Shown: one piece after another, positions 1 through 5,690 of the stretch
Layout: the number at the start of each line of letters is the position of its first letter
How positions within the stretch are numbered: the stretch's first letter is position 1
Virus record (IMG/VR): IMGVR_UViG_3300027872_000013
Span: 1-40,354 of that record
Source: a virus
Strand: one strand, 5' to 3'
DNA: 40,354 nt
The notes under the pieces: generated by a model
Seen by the model: the letters and a program-made list of their open reading frames with translations, nothing else
Database searches by the model: none
Told to the model about the DNA's origin: nothing
Made by a program: the position numbers and the translations under genes

Positions 1-1032
1 CCCCCCACTCTGTTTTTTTTGCTCATGGTTTGCCCCCTCGCCCCCTGTTTGGTTTCGGTTGATCGCAGCTGGCACAAATAGGTGCGTCGCCGCCTTGCGT
101 GTAGCGCGGTCAGCGCGGAAATCATATTTTGCGGTCGTGTTGAGCTCACTATGCCCCAGCATTTTGCTGACCGTGGCTAGGTCGACGTCCTGGTCGAGGA
201 GCTCGGTCGCGCAGCTGCGCCTGAGGTCGTGCGGTGAAAAATGCTCGAGATCGAGCTCAACGGCACGACGTTGGCACAAATGCCGCACGCTGCCAGGCGA
301 AATCCGCTGTTCGCTGAGCTGCCCCTTGCGTGTGGTCGAGTAGAAAAGCGGCCCAGGGCGACGCCCTCGAGCCGTAATCCATACCTCAACCGCTGCCAGG
401 GTACCCCCCACCAGGGCAACGTTGCGCTGGCGATTGCCCTTGCCAATCACGCGCAGCGTGCCCGTGGCCACGTCGACGTCGACCAGGCGGGTGCGCACGA
501 GCTCAGCGCGCCGTAGGCCACAGCCATAGAGCAGCGCCATTATGGCCACGTCGCGCAGGCCTCGAATGCCGAGGTCCGCCTGCACCCCTGAAAACAGCGC
601 GTGCACCTCGCCAGCGGGCAATGCGCGCCCTCGAGGCAAGGGTTTTGCAGATACGCTCTCGAGGTCGGTTGCTCGCTGGTAGGCGTCCGCAGGCATGAGC
701 TCGAGCCGCCAGGCCTCGCGCAAAACGCCCCGCAAGGCTGCCAGGCGCAGGTTGATCGTCGCAGGCCTGTAATCGAGCTCGACGAGCTCGGCACGTAGCG
801 CTGCGGTATCTCGATATTTGAGGCGGTGCCAGGGCAACGCCAAGGCCCCTATTTTGCCCCCGCTGGCCAGGTCGGCCAGGTGCTCGAGCGATTGCCGCAT
901 AGTGTGCTGTGAGGCACCCCGCTGCATTCGCCCCAGGTAGACAAAAACCGGGTTGCGCACGTCCTCGAGTGCACACGCCGTCAAGCCCGCGACGGCCGGC
1001 TGTCGGCCCGTAACCGCAGCCGCTTGCGTCAC
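1..1032 (-). CDS. int: Tyrosine recombinase (phage integrase), 3' end cut by window edge
   Basis: Site-specific recombinase that would integrate and excise the phage DNA. My translation from the GTG at 1032 runs open for 344 codons to base 1. All tyrosine-recombinase catalytic residues are visible: Arg174 in GCGLRRAEL, Lys198 in VIGKGN, His268 and Arg271 in HDLRR, His294 in MLGHSELN and the nucleophile Tyr303 in TTAKYD. Residues about 25-125 look like the N-terminal core-binding (SAM-like) domain. The start overlaps the stop of the preceding gene as GTGA (1029-1032), so it is the last gene of the leftward operon. If the window is circular the frame continues from base 40354 and stops at TAG 40327-40325, giving about 353 residues, a normal length for the family. 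The family call is firm; only the C-terminus is uncertain. Confidence 0.93.
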   Translation of the reverse strand, partial: MTQAAAVTGRQPAVAGLTACALEDVRNPVFVYLGRMQRGASQHTMRQSLEHLADLASGGKIGALALPWHRLKYRDTAALRAELVELDYRPATINLRLAALRGVLREAWRLELMPADAYQRATDLESVSAKPLPRGRALPAGEVHALFSGVQADLGIRGLRDVAIMALLYGCGLRRAELVRTRLVDVDVATGTLRVIGKGNRQRNVALVGGTLAAVEVWITARGRRPGPLFYSTTRKGQLSEQRISPGSVRHLCQRRAVELDLEHFSPHDLRRSCATELLDQDVDLATVSKMLGHSELNTTAKYDFRADRATRKAATHLFVPAAINRNQTGGEGANHEQKKQSGG

Positions 1033-1235
1033 CGCCTTTTGATTTCGGGCTCGGTGGTGGTCGACGTCACCGTAACGGCCGAATCCTCGCGCCGCTTGGC
1101 CGCAGCCGCCTGGGCCAAACGACCCGCGCGCACCTGCTCGGCCGCTTTCAGCCTGGCAGCCAAAACTCGGTTAGCCTCGCCCAAAGGGTGACGCGTTGCG
1201 GCTGTTTTGATTTCCTGATCGGCGTCACTAGCCAT
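1029..1235 (-). CDS. Small hypothetical protein (68 aa)
   Basis: Unrecognised 68-residue protein rich in Ala, Arg and Glu. The middle (LAARLKAAEQVRAGRLAQA) is predicted to be a long amphipathic helix, and the C-terminus is Thr-rich and basic. It overlaps the gene before it by 8 nt and the integrase after it by 4 nt (GTGA), so it is translationally embedded in the operon. Its position just upstream of int would suit a small regulatory or recombination-directionality partner, but no helix-turn-helix can be seen and no function is claimed. Confidence 0.6.
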   Translation of the reverse strand: MASDADQEIKTAATRHPLGEANRVLAARLKAAEQVRAGRLAQAAAAKRREDSAVTVTSTTTEPEIKRR

Positions 1236-1584
1236 TTTGGCCCCTTGGTGGTTTGACCCGGTGCGATTTTATCGAAAACGTTTTATCGGGGTCGTCGGCG
1301 TCAATCTCAACCGGCATTTTGCCGTTTGCGCCGTCGTGCATGGTGCTGGCAGCGACGCCGACCGCCCGGGTGCGTAGCTCGGTCAGCTGCGCGGGCATTA
1401 GGTCCGAAATAGTCGCCGGCAATCGGCCGCCTCTCAGGAGCTCGGCAGCGGCCCAAAATAGCGCCTGGGCGATATTGTCGATTGCGTAGCACTCGGTGCG
1501 CGACAGCTCGACGCCCTCGAGCTGAAAATAGCCCGCCTCGCCGTGCGGGGCCTGCAGACTGAGCAGCTCGTCGGGCAAAACCAT
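1228..1584 (-). CDS. Hypothetical early protein (118 aa)
   Basis: Acidic protein of 118 residues beginning MVLPDELLSLQ. No known family was recognised. Residues about 28-55 form a probable helix (ECYAIDNIAQALFWAAAELL). The ATG at 1584 is preferred over an ATG eight codons upstream because AGGGGATAAA immediately precedes it and the preceding gene ends at 1598. The C-terminus overlaps the next gene by 8 nt. CTC and GAG codons occur in the favoured Leu-Glu context of this genome, which supports coding in this frame. Confidence 0.65.
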   Translation of the reverse strand: MVLPDELLSLQAPHGEAGYFQLEGVELSRTECYAIDNIAQALFWAAAELLRGGRLPATISDLMPAQLTELRTRAVGVAASTMHDGANGKMPVEIDADDPDKTFSIKSHRVKPPRGQNG

Positions 1585-1597
1585 TTTATCCCCTGTT

Positions 1598-2197
1598 TTA
1601 GGCCCCAAACCGCTTTAGAAATTTGTCCCAATAGACGAAATCGGCCGCCGCCTTATGGCACCGGAAAAAGTCGCTGTGCTCGTGGTGCGCCTCGTGAAAT
1701 AGCCGCGTTAAAAACGGGCTCCAATTATTGCTAATTTTGAACGGGTCACCCTTAGACTCGACCAGCGAAAACCACCGAATCCGGTTGATAACGTAAAACC
1801 CGCCGAAGTTTTTGCGGCCTGAATCGACAGCTTCGAGCGTGAAGCGCTGAAAAATAGCCCACAGCGCCGGGTTTTGCGGGTAAAACTCAAACCATTGCTC
1901 AATTTTGATTCGCTCGCCGTCGTCGGCCAGGTCGTAATTGTAAAGCCCGCGCAGCTCGTCGCGCTCGTGCTGAGTGGATTTCGGCGCCGTTGACCCCTGG
2001 CCGAGGCCCTCGCGGTAACCCTGGCATTTGCAAAAACGCCCTTGACGCTCGACCCGGTCGCCATTTTTGGCGATGACGAGATAGGACGGGTGCCGACCTG
2101 AGCACACCGCCCAGCCTGAGCGAATCCGGCTCGAGGTCGCCGGCGCTGTCGAGTGCCAGCTTTTAACGTGCGTGCAGGTGCAAAGCGGATCGGTCAA
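1598..2197 (-). CDS. Conserved phage protein with N-terminal Cys/His (zinc-finger-like) region
   Basis: 199-residue protein. The first 65 residues hold LCTCTHVKSWHS, CSGRH and FCKCQG, a Cys/His set likely to bind zinc. Residues about 100-199 carry a pattern I have seen in conserved proteins of many phages and prophages: ENPALW-type start, FxRFTLEAVDSGRKNFGG, IRW, KGDPFKISNNW and a closing HSDFFR. That C-terminal family has no known function; from memory it may be winged-helix-like. The TTG at 2197 is chosen because it overlaps the upstream TGA as TTGA and follows GAGG by 7 nt. Extension further upstream would run through the previous gene in another frame. Confidence 0.72.
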   Translation of the reverse strand: MTDPLCTCTHVKSWHSTAPATSSRIRSGWAVCSGRHPSYLVIAKNGDRVERQGRFCKCQGYREGLGQGSTAPKSTQHERDELRGLYNYDLADDGERIKIEQWFEFYPQNPALWAIFQRFTLEAVDSGRKNFGGFYVINRIRWFSLVESKGDPFKISNNWSPFLTRLFHEAHHEHSDFFRCHKAAADFVYWDKFLKRFGA

Positions 2198-2424
2198 TCG
2201 ACCGCCTCGCCGCAAATAATCAGCCTGACGCACGCCTGCGGCGGTGGTGTTTGAAATATCATCGTATCGTCGGCGTCGAGCGTCCAGACGGTGTTTAGGT
2301 CCTCTTCGGCGTCGCGGATAGCGCGCCAGCCCAACCAAACACAAAAAAGCACCGTCAGCAATATGATGCCGAAAAATACTCGCGCGCCCAGGACGTCGTC
2401 GGCCCTCAATCGCTCGGTTTCCAT
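2194..2424 (-). CDS. Small single-pass membrane protein (76 aa)
   Basis: Short protein with one clear transmembrane helix at about residues 14-34 (FFGIILLTVLFCVWLGWRA), a short basic-acidic N-terminus and a C-terminal tail of about 40 residues. The tail contains an acidic patch and two cysteines. The ATG at 2424 lies inside the end of the preceding gene (19-nt overlap), and the stop overlaps the next start as TTGA. Function unknown; a membrane protein in an otherwise zinc-finger-rich early operon could act in superinfection exclusion or host-membrane interference, but that is inference only. Confidence 0.6.
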   Translation of the reverse strand: METERLRADDVLGARVFFGIILLTVLFCVWLGWRAIRDAEEDLNTVWTLDADDTMIFQTPPPQACVRLIICGEAVD

Positions 2425-2645
2425 TGCATGGCGCGCCGTGCGCCGCCATTTTTCGCAAAGCACGGCGGCAAATACCAGCATTTGCGGGTGGCCTTGTAAC
2501 GCATCAAAGGGTCAGCGCTAATTTCCCAGCCATTGCCAGAACTAGCCCGGCGGCAGTAGAGCTCGCAGCTCGTGCATTTCCGCACCCTGCGACCTTTCCA
2601 AAGCCCTTCGGGCTGCCAGCGGTGGCGGCGGTGGTATTCGCTCAT
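2406..2645 (-). CDS. Small Cys-containing basic protein (79 aa)
   Basis: Basic 79-residue protein with CTSCELYC at residues 24-31 and a second CWYLPPC cluster near residue 56. Together these could make a small zinc knuckle. The start ATG overlaps the upstream stop as ATGA (2642-2645). It fits the pattern of consecutive Cys-rich small proteins in this operon. No family recognised. Confidence 0.6.
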   Translation of the reverse strand: MSEYHRRHRWQPEGLWKGRRVRKCTSCELYCRRASSGNGWEISADPLMRYKATRKCWYLPPCFAKNGGARRAMQWKPSD

Positions 2646-3001
2646 GGCTTGGGCCCCTCGACGTCGACCAGTCGCGGCCTCGAGGGCGTGAAATCAATCA
2701 GCTGTACCGCCAGGGTTGCGGCAATCTCGTGCAAGGCTGGGTCGGTCGCGCGTTTGAAACTGAGCCCCAAAGGGCCGAGGTAGCGGCCCTCAAACGTGGG
2801 CTCGTTTACGAGGTCCTGCAGTAGCGCGTGCAGGTACTCGACCAGCTCGGCCGGCTCGCCACGCCCGCCACCAGCCCGCGACATGCGCAAAAGCTGTTGC
2901 GAGCGCTCGCGCGCACAGCGGCATAGCTGCTCGGTGGTGTGCCGGCGCCTGAGCTGGTGGCAATTCTGACAAACGCCCTGTGGGTCGGTTGGGCCTGTCA
3001 T
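2642..3001 (-). CDS. Cys-rich small phage protein (119 aa)
   Basis: 119-residue protein starting MTGPTDPQGVCQNCHQL. The N-terminal CQNC followed by H and CRC around residue 28 resembles the CxxC-H-CxC zinc motifs in other members of this operon. The remainder is predicted helical and ends in a basic-acidic tail. The ATG at 3001 is chosen over a distal upstream start because the upstream gene ends at 3030 and the conserved-looking Cys motif begins here. It overlaps the next gene by 4 nt. Function unknown, probably DNA- or protein-binding. Confidence 0.62.
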   Translation of the reverse strand: MTGPTDPQGVCQNCHQLRRRHTTEQLCRCARERSQQLLRMSRAGGGRGEPAELVEYLHALLQDLVNEPTFEGRYLGPLGLSFKRATDPALHEIAATLAVQLIDFTPSRPRLVDVEGPKP

Positions 3002-3029
3002 GTTTCGGCCTGCAGACGGGTTGGCTCGC

Positions 3030-3554
3030 TCAAGGCTCGGCCCTATCGTCGCTCGAGCTCGAGCCCCAAACGCCCGCAAACCAGCGCCGGAATTTGCGCG
3101 CGTGTGCGCGTGCCCTATTTAGGGCCCTCCTGACGGCCCAGGTGGTGCGGATTCGAAACCGCAGGTGGTCGACCTCGTCAGCCACCCCCCACGTCGCGAC
3201 GCCGCTACATTGATCGTGCATTTCGAGCTGAGCACAGGCCCGGGTAATGGCCTGGCTAAAATCGAGCTCGCGGTGCCGCCAGCACCGCCCGGTGCGCTCA
3301 GCCTCGGCCTGGTTTGCGATCAGGTCGCCGCAAACCGTGCAGCTCAGATACCGGGGAGCGCTGACCTCGTGGCAATTGCAGGTGCAGGAGTGCGAGGGCA
3401 GCAGGCCAAACGTCGCGACGCCGCTACATTGATCGTGCATTTCGAGCTGAGCAGAGGCCCGGGTAATGGCCTGGCTAAAATCGAGCTCGCGGGCCCCTTG
3501 CGCGGGCTCGAAAACCTGGTCAGTCGCGGCCTGGTAGCGGTCCTCGAGCGTCAC
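3030..3554 (-). CDS. Cys/His-rich protein with an internal duplication (174 aa)
   Basis: Hypothetical protein whose sequence contains the same block twice: ELDFSQAITRASAQLEMHD near residue 23 and ELDFSQAITRACAQLEMHD near residue 96, each followed by QCSGVAT. Between the copies lie CTCNCHEVS and CTVCGD, a plausible zinc-binding set. The DNA copies are almost identical (3192-3271 and 3411-3490, one mismatch by eye), so the duplication is recent and in frame (219-bp period). The C-terminus is strongly basic. The GTG start overlaps the upstream TGA as GTGA. Confidence 0.6.
   Translation of the reverse strand: MTLEDRYQAATDQVFEPAQGARELDFSQAITRASAQLEMHDQCSGVATFGLLPSHSCTCNCHEVSAPRYLSCTVCGDLIANQAEAERTGRCWRHRELDFSQAITRACAQLEMHDQCSGVATWGVADEVDHLRFRIRTTWAVRRALNRARAHARKFRRWFAGVWGSSSSDDRAEP
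3192..3271 (-). repeat. 80-bp direct repeat, copy 1
   Basis: Matches 3411-3490 with one visible mismatch (C in GCACAG against G in GCAGAG on the plus strand). It lies inside the 174-aa gene and is spaced 219 bp from its partner, so the repeat is in frame. It encodes the ELDFSQAITRA block and the following QCSGVAT. Confidence 0.92.
3411..3490 (-). repeat. 80-bp direct repeat, copy 2
   Basis: Partner of the 3192-3271 copy. The near identity contrasts with the unrelated intervening 139 bp, suggesting a recent duplication or gene-conversion event. Confidence 0.92.
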
Positions 3555-3793
3555 GAGCTCGGCCGCCGGTGCTCAGGGCTCATTAGCATTCGGTCAACCG
3601 TTAGCGAGGCGCCCAGCTTATCCAAAAGCCTGTGGATTTCCTCAGGCGTCACCTCGCGCGACGTGTAACAGCTCTCGCCTTCCCAGGCGATAATCGCCTC
3701 GAGCAGTAGGTCGCGCTCTCGCAGCGATAGCTCGAACACCAGGTCGCCGCTTGGCCGCTGCTGCGGAATTTGCGGGGGCTCTTGCTTTTTCAA
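3551..3793 (-). CDS. Small hypothetical early protein (80 aa)
   Basis: 80-residue protein, no family recognised. Residues about 20-38 are helical (LRERDLLLEAIIAWEGE), and a second helix follows after REVTPEEIHRLLDKLG. The start is a TTG overlapping the upstream stop as TTGA and preceded by the GGTGGTCAA box shared with neighbouring genes. It could be a small helical regulatory protein. Confidence 0.6.
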   Translation of the reverse strand: MKKQEPPQIPQQRPSGDLVFELSLRERDLLLEAIIAWEGESCYTSREVTPEEIHRLLDKLGASLTVDRMLMSPEHRRPSS

Positions 3794-4026
3794 TTGACCA
3801 CCTGGCGCAGCCGGCTGACGACGTCCTTAGCGTAGCCGGCCAGCCAGCCGTTTGTAAATTCGTGGTTTGTGGCCGCGAGGTTGACGCGCTCTAGCAGCAG
3901 CTCGAGCTCGCCGGGCGTCATTTTGTCACGCACCAGCACGTAAAAAAACACCACGAGGGGGTCGTTGGTGTCGACCATGCCGCTGGCTTTTCGCATATTG
4001 CGGTTGGCGGCCTCTCTGTCGCTCAA
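3790..4026 (-). CDS. Small hypothetical early protein (78 aa)
   Basis: 78-residue, mostly helical protein with a hydrophobic stretch DPLVVFFYVLV and a segment MTPGELELLLERVN. It ends RQVVN; the codons for QVVN double as the ribosome-binding box of the next gene. TTG start, overlapping the upstream stop as TTGA and preceded by GGTGCTCAA. No function assigned. Confidence 0.6.
   Translation of the reverse strand: MSDREAANRNMRKASGMVDTNDPLVVFFYVLVRDKMTPGELELLLERVNLAATNHEFTNGWLAGYAKDVVSRLRQVVN
3791..3802 (-). promoter_or_regulatory. Repeated ribosome-binding box, GGTGGTCAATTG
   Basis: AGGTGG acts as a Shine-Dalgarno-like element four bases before a TTG start. The same bases encode the upstream protein's C-terminal VVN and its stop overlaps the start as TTGA. 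Near-identical boxes occur at 4024, 4475 and 4726. Confidence 0.6.
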
Positions 4027-4187
4027 TTGAGCACCTGGCCGCTCAAATCGGTGAAATTGACCCCCTCAAAACAGCTCGTGCAGGGCCAGCCTGGGCGTGG
4101 TATCAGCGGGCAGGGCTCGCCGCAATGCATGCACCGGTGCACGGGTTTTTTGTAGTCGTGCTCGCCGACGCGCACCGTGCCGCTCAT
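4023..4187 (-). CDS. Mini zinc-ribbon protein (54 aa)
   Basis: 54-residue protein with two CxxC knuckles, CMHCGEPC and CTSC, about 16 residues apart: the layout of a single zinc ribbon. The ATG at 4187 overlaps the upstream stop as ATGA. A start further upstream would read through the previous gene in a different frame. It ends GQVLN, supplying the ribosome-binding box for the next gene. Likely a nucleic-acid- or protein-binding accessory factor; target unknown. Confidence 0.65.
   Translation of the reverse strand: MSGTVRVGEHDYKKPVHRCMHCGEPCPLIPRPGWPCTSCFEGVNFTDLSGQVLN
4024..4035 (-). promoter_or_regulatory. Repeated ribosome-binding box, GGTGCTCAATTG
   Basis: Second member of the junction box family. 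Here the wider sequence GCTCAATTGAGC is a perfect 12-bp palindrome, so a protein-binding role is also possible. Confidence 0.55.
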
Positions 4188-4477
4188 ACGCCGGCCTGCC
4201 CAAAGTCGACTTCCCGTTGTAGCTCGTCGGTCAGGTCCTCGGCCTCGCCGAGCTGCACCCAATAGGTCAGCCATTTGCAGACATTGAGCTGCGCCGCTCG
4301 GTCGCCTGGCCAATTGGTTTCGATCAGCCCAAGGCAATGCTCCAGCTCCGCCCGCTTATCCTCGACCAGCTGGTCGGTGAGCTCGTCGAGGTGAGTTCGG
4401 AAGTCGTGCGCTGCCCGCTGCAGCGAGCGGCTAAGGGCCATCTCTTTTTCGCGGCGTGCGGCCTGGTCGACGCTCAA
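4184..4477 (-). CDS. Helical hypothetical early protein (97 aa)
   Basis: 97-residue, charged, helix-rich protein (MSVDQAARREKEMALSRSL start) with heptad-like stretches such as LDELTDQLVEDKRAELEH that suggest a coiled coil or helical bundle. A TTG start at 4477 is chosen because it overlaps the preceding stop as TTGA and is preceded by GGTGGTCAA. An upstream start would lie inside the previous gene. No family recognised. Confidence 0.62.
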   Translation of the reverse strand: MSVDQAARREKEMALSRSLQRAAHDFRTHLDELTDQLVEDKRAELEHCLGLIETNWPGDRAAQLNVCKWLTYWVQLGEAEDLTDELQREVDFGQAGV

Positions 4478-4728
4478 TTGACCACCTGCGCGCTGGGCAG
4501 GGCCTTGTGCACCACCTCGACAAACTGGCTGCAGCGTTGCCCGCAGCGCTGGGCTGGAATGTCGCCCACGCATTCGGACAACACCGCCACCCGCCTACCG
4601 CCGAGGGCCTCGGCCACCTCGTGGTCGATCAAGCCCGGGTGCCACATGCGGGCATGACCGCAAAATCCGCAGGTATCGCGCCGGCTCATTTCGCTGTTTT
4701 TCCCTTTGGAATCGGCAGGCTCGCTCAC
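4474..4728 (-). CDS. Cys/His-rich small protein, first gene of the leftward operon (84 aa)
   Basis: 84-residue protein with CGFCGHARMWHPG near residue 20, a CxxCxH...H zinc-finger-like motif related to those in the 1598-2197 and 2642-3001 products, and further cysteines (CVG, CGQRC). The GTG at 4728 is preferred because GGTGCTCAAGTG matches the ribosome-binding box used by the next three genes. An alternative GTG at 4782 would add 18 residues. It ends AQVVN, which forms the next box. It is the first convincing gene downstream of the 4729-5359 control region. Confidence 0.62.
   Translation of the reverse strand: MSEPADSKGKNSEMSRRDTCGFCGHARMWHPGLIDHEVAEALGGRRVAVLSECVGDIPAQRCGQRCSQFVEVVHKALPSAQVVN
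4475..4486 (-). promoter_or_regulatory. Repeated ribosome-binding box, GGTGGTCAATTG
   Basis: Third member, identical to the 3791-3802 copy. It encodes the upstream protein's VVN and overlaps its stop with the next TTG start. Confidence 0.6.
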
Positions 4729-4737
4729 TTGAGCACC
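4726..4737 (-). promoter_or_regulatory. Repeated ribosome-binding box, GGTGCTCAAGTG
   Basis: Fourth member, before the GTG at 4728. An upstream frame ending RVVLK stops here as GTGA, so a short leader peptide could be translated before it, for example 14 codons from a TTG near 4767. The leader is only a possibility. Confidence 0.45.
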
Positions 4738-4877
4738 ACGCGGTTGCCTATAACGGGTGTTTGAGTCAATGCTCGGCGGCACCTTATCAGCGGCCGAGCG
4801 CGGAAGTCAAGGCCCAAGGGCGACCCTCCCCAAACCCGCCCCTGAGCCACGACCCCCGGTTGCCCGGCTCGCAGGGT

Positions 4878-4922
4878 CGGCGCTCGAGGTCGGGGGGGGT
4901 TGGGGGGCGACCTCGAGCGCCG
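4878..4922. repeat. 15-bp perfect inverted repeat with G-rich loop
   Basis: CGGCGCTCGAGGTCG at 4878-4892 pairs perfectly with CGACCTCGAGCGCCG at 4908-4922. The 15-nt loop is seven G, TT, six G on the plus strand. No T tract follows on either strand, so it does not look like a standard terminator. Confidence 0.9.
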
Positions 4923-5070
4923 GGTGGCCACAAATGGCGACGCCCGGGCAGCTCAAGGTGCTGGCCCGGGCGCGCCTGGTGGTGAGCTGACTACGGGCAA
5001 AAACGATAGCAGCCCAAAATCGGCAAATCGAATTTTTCGAATGTTTCGCAAATTTCGGTGCCGGCAAGGT

Positions 5071-5129
5071 AAAGTCGAATCGGCGAGCCTTCGGATTGCC
5101 GCCCCCAAAATGTTTCGGGTATTTCAGGG
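5071..5129 (+). repeat. Imperfect direct repeat in control region, copy 1
   Basis: Begins AAAGTCGAATCGGCGAGCCT and contains ATTGCC, AAAATGTTTCGG and TATTTC in the same order and spacing as the copy at 5240. About 58 bp align by eye with one gap. Confidence 0.75.
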
Positions 5130-5239
5130 CGTTTTGCCCAATGCTCGGTTGGCGAGGCTAGAATCTCGCCCTAAACAGGTGTATTTGTTACGCTTTTTCT
5201 ACTTCGAAAATGTATCCATTACCCCCAAGCGAATGGGTC

Positions 5240-5296
5240 AAAGTTGAATCGGCGGGCCTTGAATTGCCACCCAAAAAATGTATTCGATATTTGCCC
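5240..5296 (+). repeat. Imperfect direct repeat in control region, copy 2
   Basis: Begins AAAGTTGAATCGGCGGGCCT and continues ATTGCC, AAAATGTATTCG and TATTTG. It lies about 169 bp downstream of copy 1 and some 60 bp before the first rightward start. Confidence 0.75.
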
Positions 5297-5359
5297 AGCG
5301 CGGCCAATTGGGCCCCGGAAAGGCTCAAGTTTAGCCGTCACGTAGCCGTAACGGTGAGC

Positions 5360-5575
5360 ATGAGCAACGCAAAAACCCTCAAAATTACAGCTGAGCGCGA
5401 CCGCCTGACGGCCGAGCGCGTGCGCCTCGAGCGCCTGCTCAAATTCTGCCCTGACCAGGACACCCGCCAGGAGCTCGAGCGCGTCGAGTCGGCAATTGCT
5501 GGCGACCTGGGCCAATTTCGTGGCCTCGTGCAGCTCGCTCAGCCGCGCGCGCTGGTGGTCAATCATGGCCGCTAG
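5360..5575 (+). CDS. Small coiled-coil protein (71 aa)
   Basis: 71-residue protein starting MSNAKTLKITAERD. Residues 8-30 (ERDRLTAERVRLERLL) have clear heptad character, so a short coiled coil is likely. Plus-strand coding is supported by in-frame CTC-GAG pairs. A GTG six bases upstream is an equally possible start. It lies just downstream of the divergent control region, as a Cro-side or antisense-side small regulator might, but no DNA-binding motif is evident. Confidence 0.5.
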   Translation: MSNAKTLKITAERDRLTAERVRLERLLKFCPDQDTRQELERVESAIAGDLGQFRGLVQLAQPRALVVNHGR

Positions 5576-5690
5576 CCAACCGTCGGCACCCCCCGCCGAC
5601 CAGGCCGCGCGGCTCAAGGCCCTACGGGCGCGCAATCTGCAGCGCCTCGGCCTTGGGCCGCGCACCGCCGTTATCTCGCGCTCGCGATAG
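5565..5690 (+). CDS. Very small basic protein (41 aa)
   Basis: 41-codon frame, MAASQPSAPPADQAARLKA..., ending RTAVISRSR. It overlaps the end of the 71-aa gene by 11 nt and is preceded by GGTGGTCAATC, the same ribosome-binding box used in the leftward operon. It overlaps the 3' end of the convergent tail gene by 20 nt. Its size makes it tentative. Confidence 0.38.
   Translation: MAASQPSAPPADQAARLKALRARNLQRLGLGPRTAVISRSR

Larger units (their letters stand above)
4729..5359. other. Gene-free divergent control region
   Basis: About 630 bp without a convincing gene, lying between the leftward operon (start 4728) and the small rightward genes (start about 5360). It holds a 15-bp perfect inverted repeat with a G-rich loop (4878-4922), an imperfect direct repeat (5071-5129 and 5240-5296) and three AATGTTTCG-like motifs. 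The part from 5000 to 5300 is clearly more A/T-rich than its surroundings. Frames open here give Arg/Pro-rich translations without the genome's usual codon pattern. Expected roles are promoters and operators, possibly an origin; no confident -35/-10 pair was found. Confidence 0.6.

Noticed and set aside
503-976. 157-codon leftward frame within the integrase region
   Set aside because: Wrong frame: the integrase with all catalytic residues occupies the region.
4725-4931. Leftward frame ending RVVLK before the first operon gene
   Set aside because: Arg/Pro-rich translation crossing the perfect hairpin, with no family or codon support; at most the last codons could be a leader peptide.
4807-5247. 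Open frames on both strands through the control region
   Set aside because: Compositionally odd, no ribosome site and no conserved motif; better explained as non-coding regulatory DNA.
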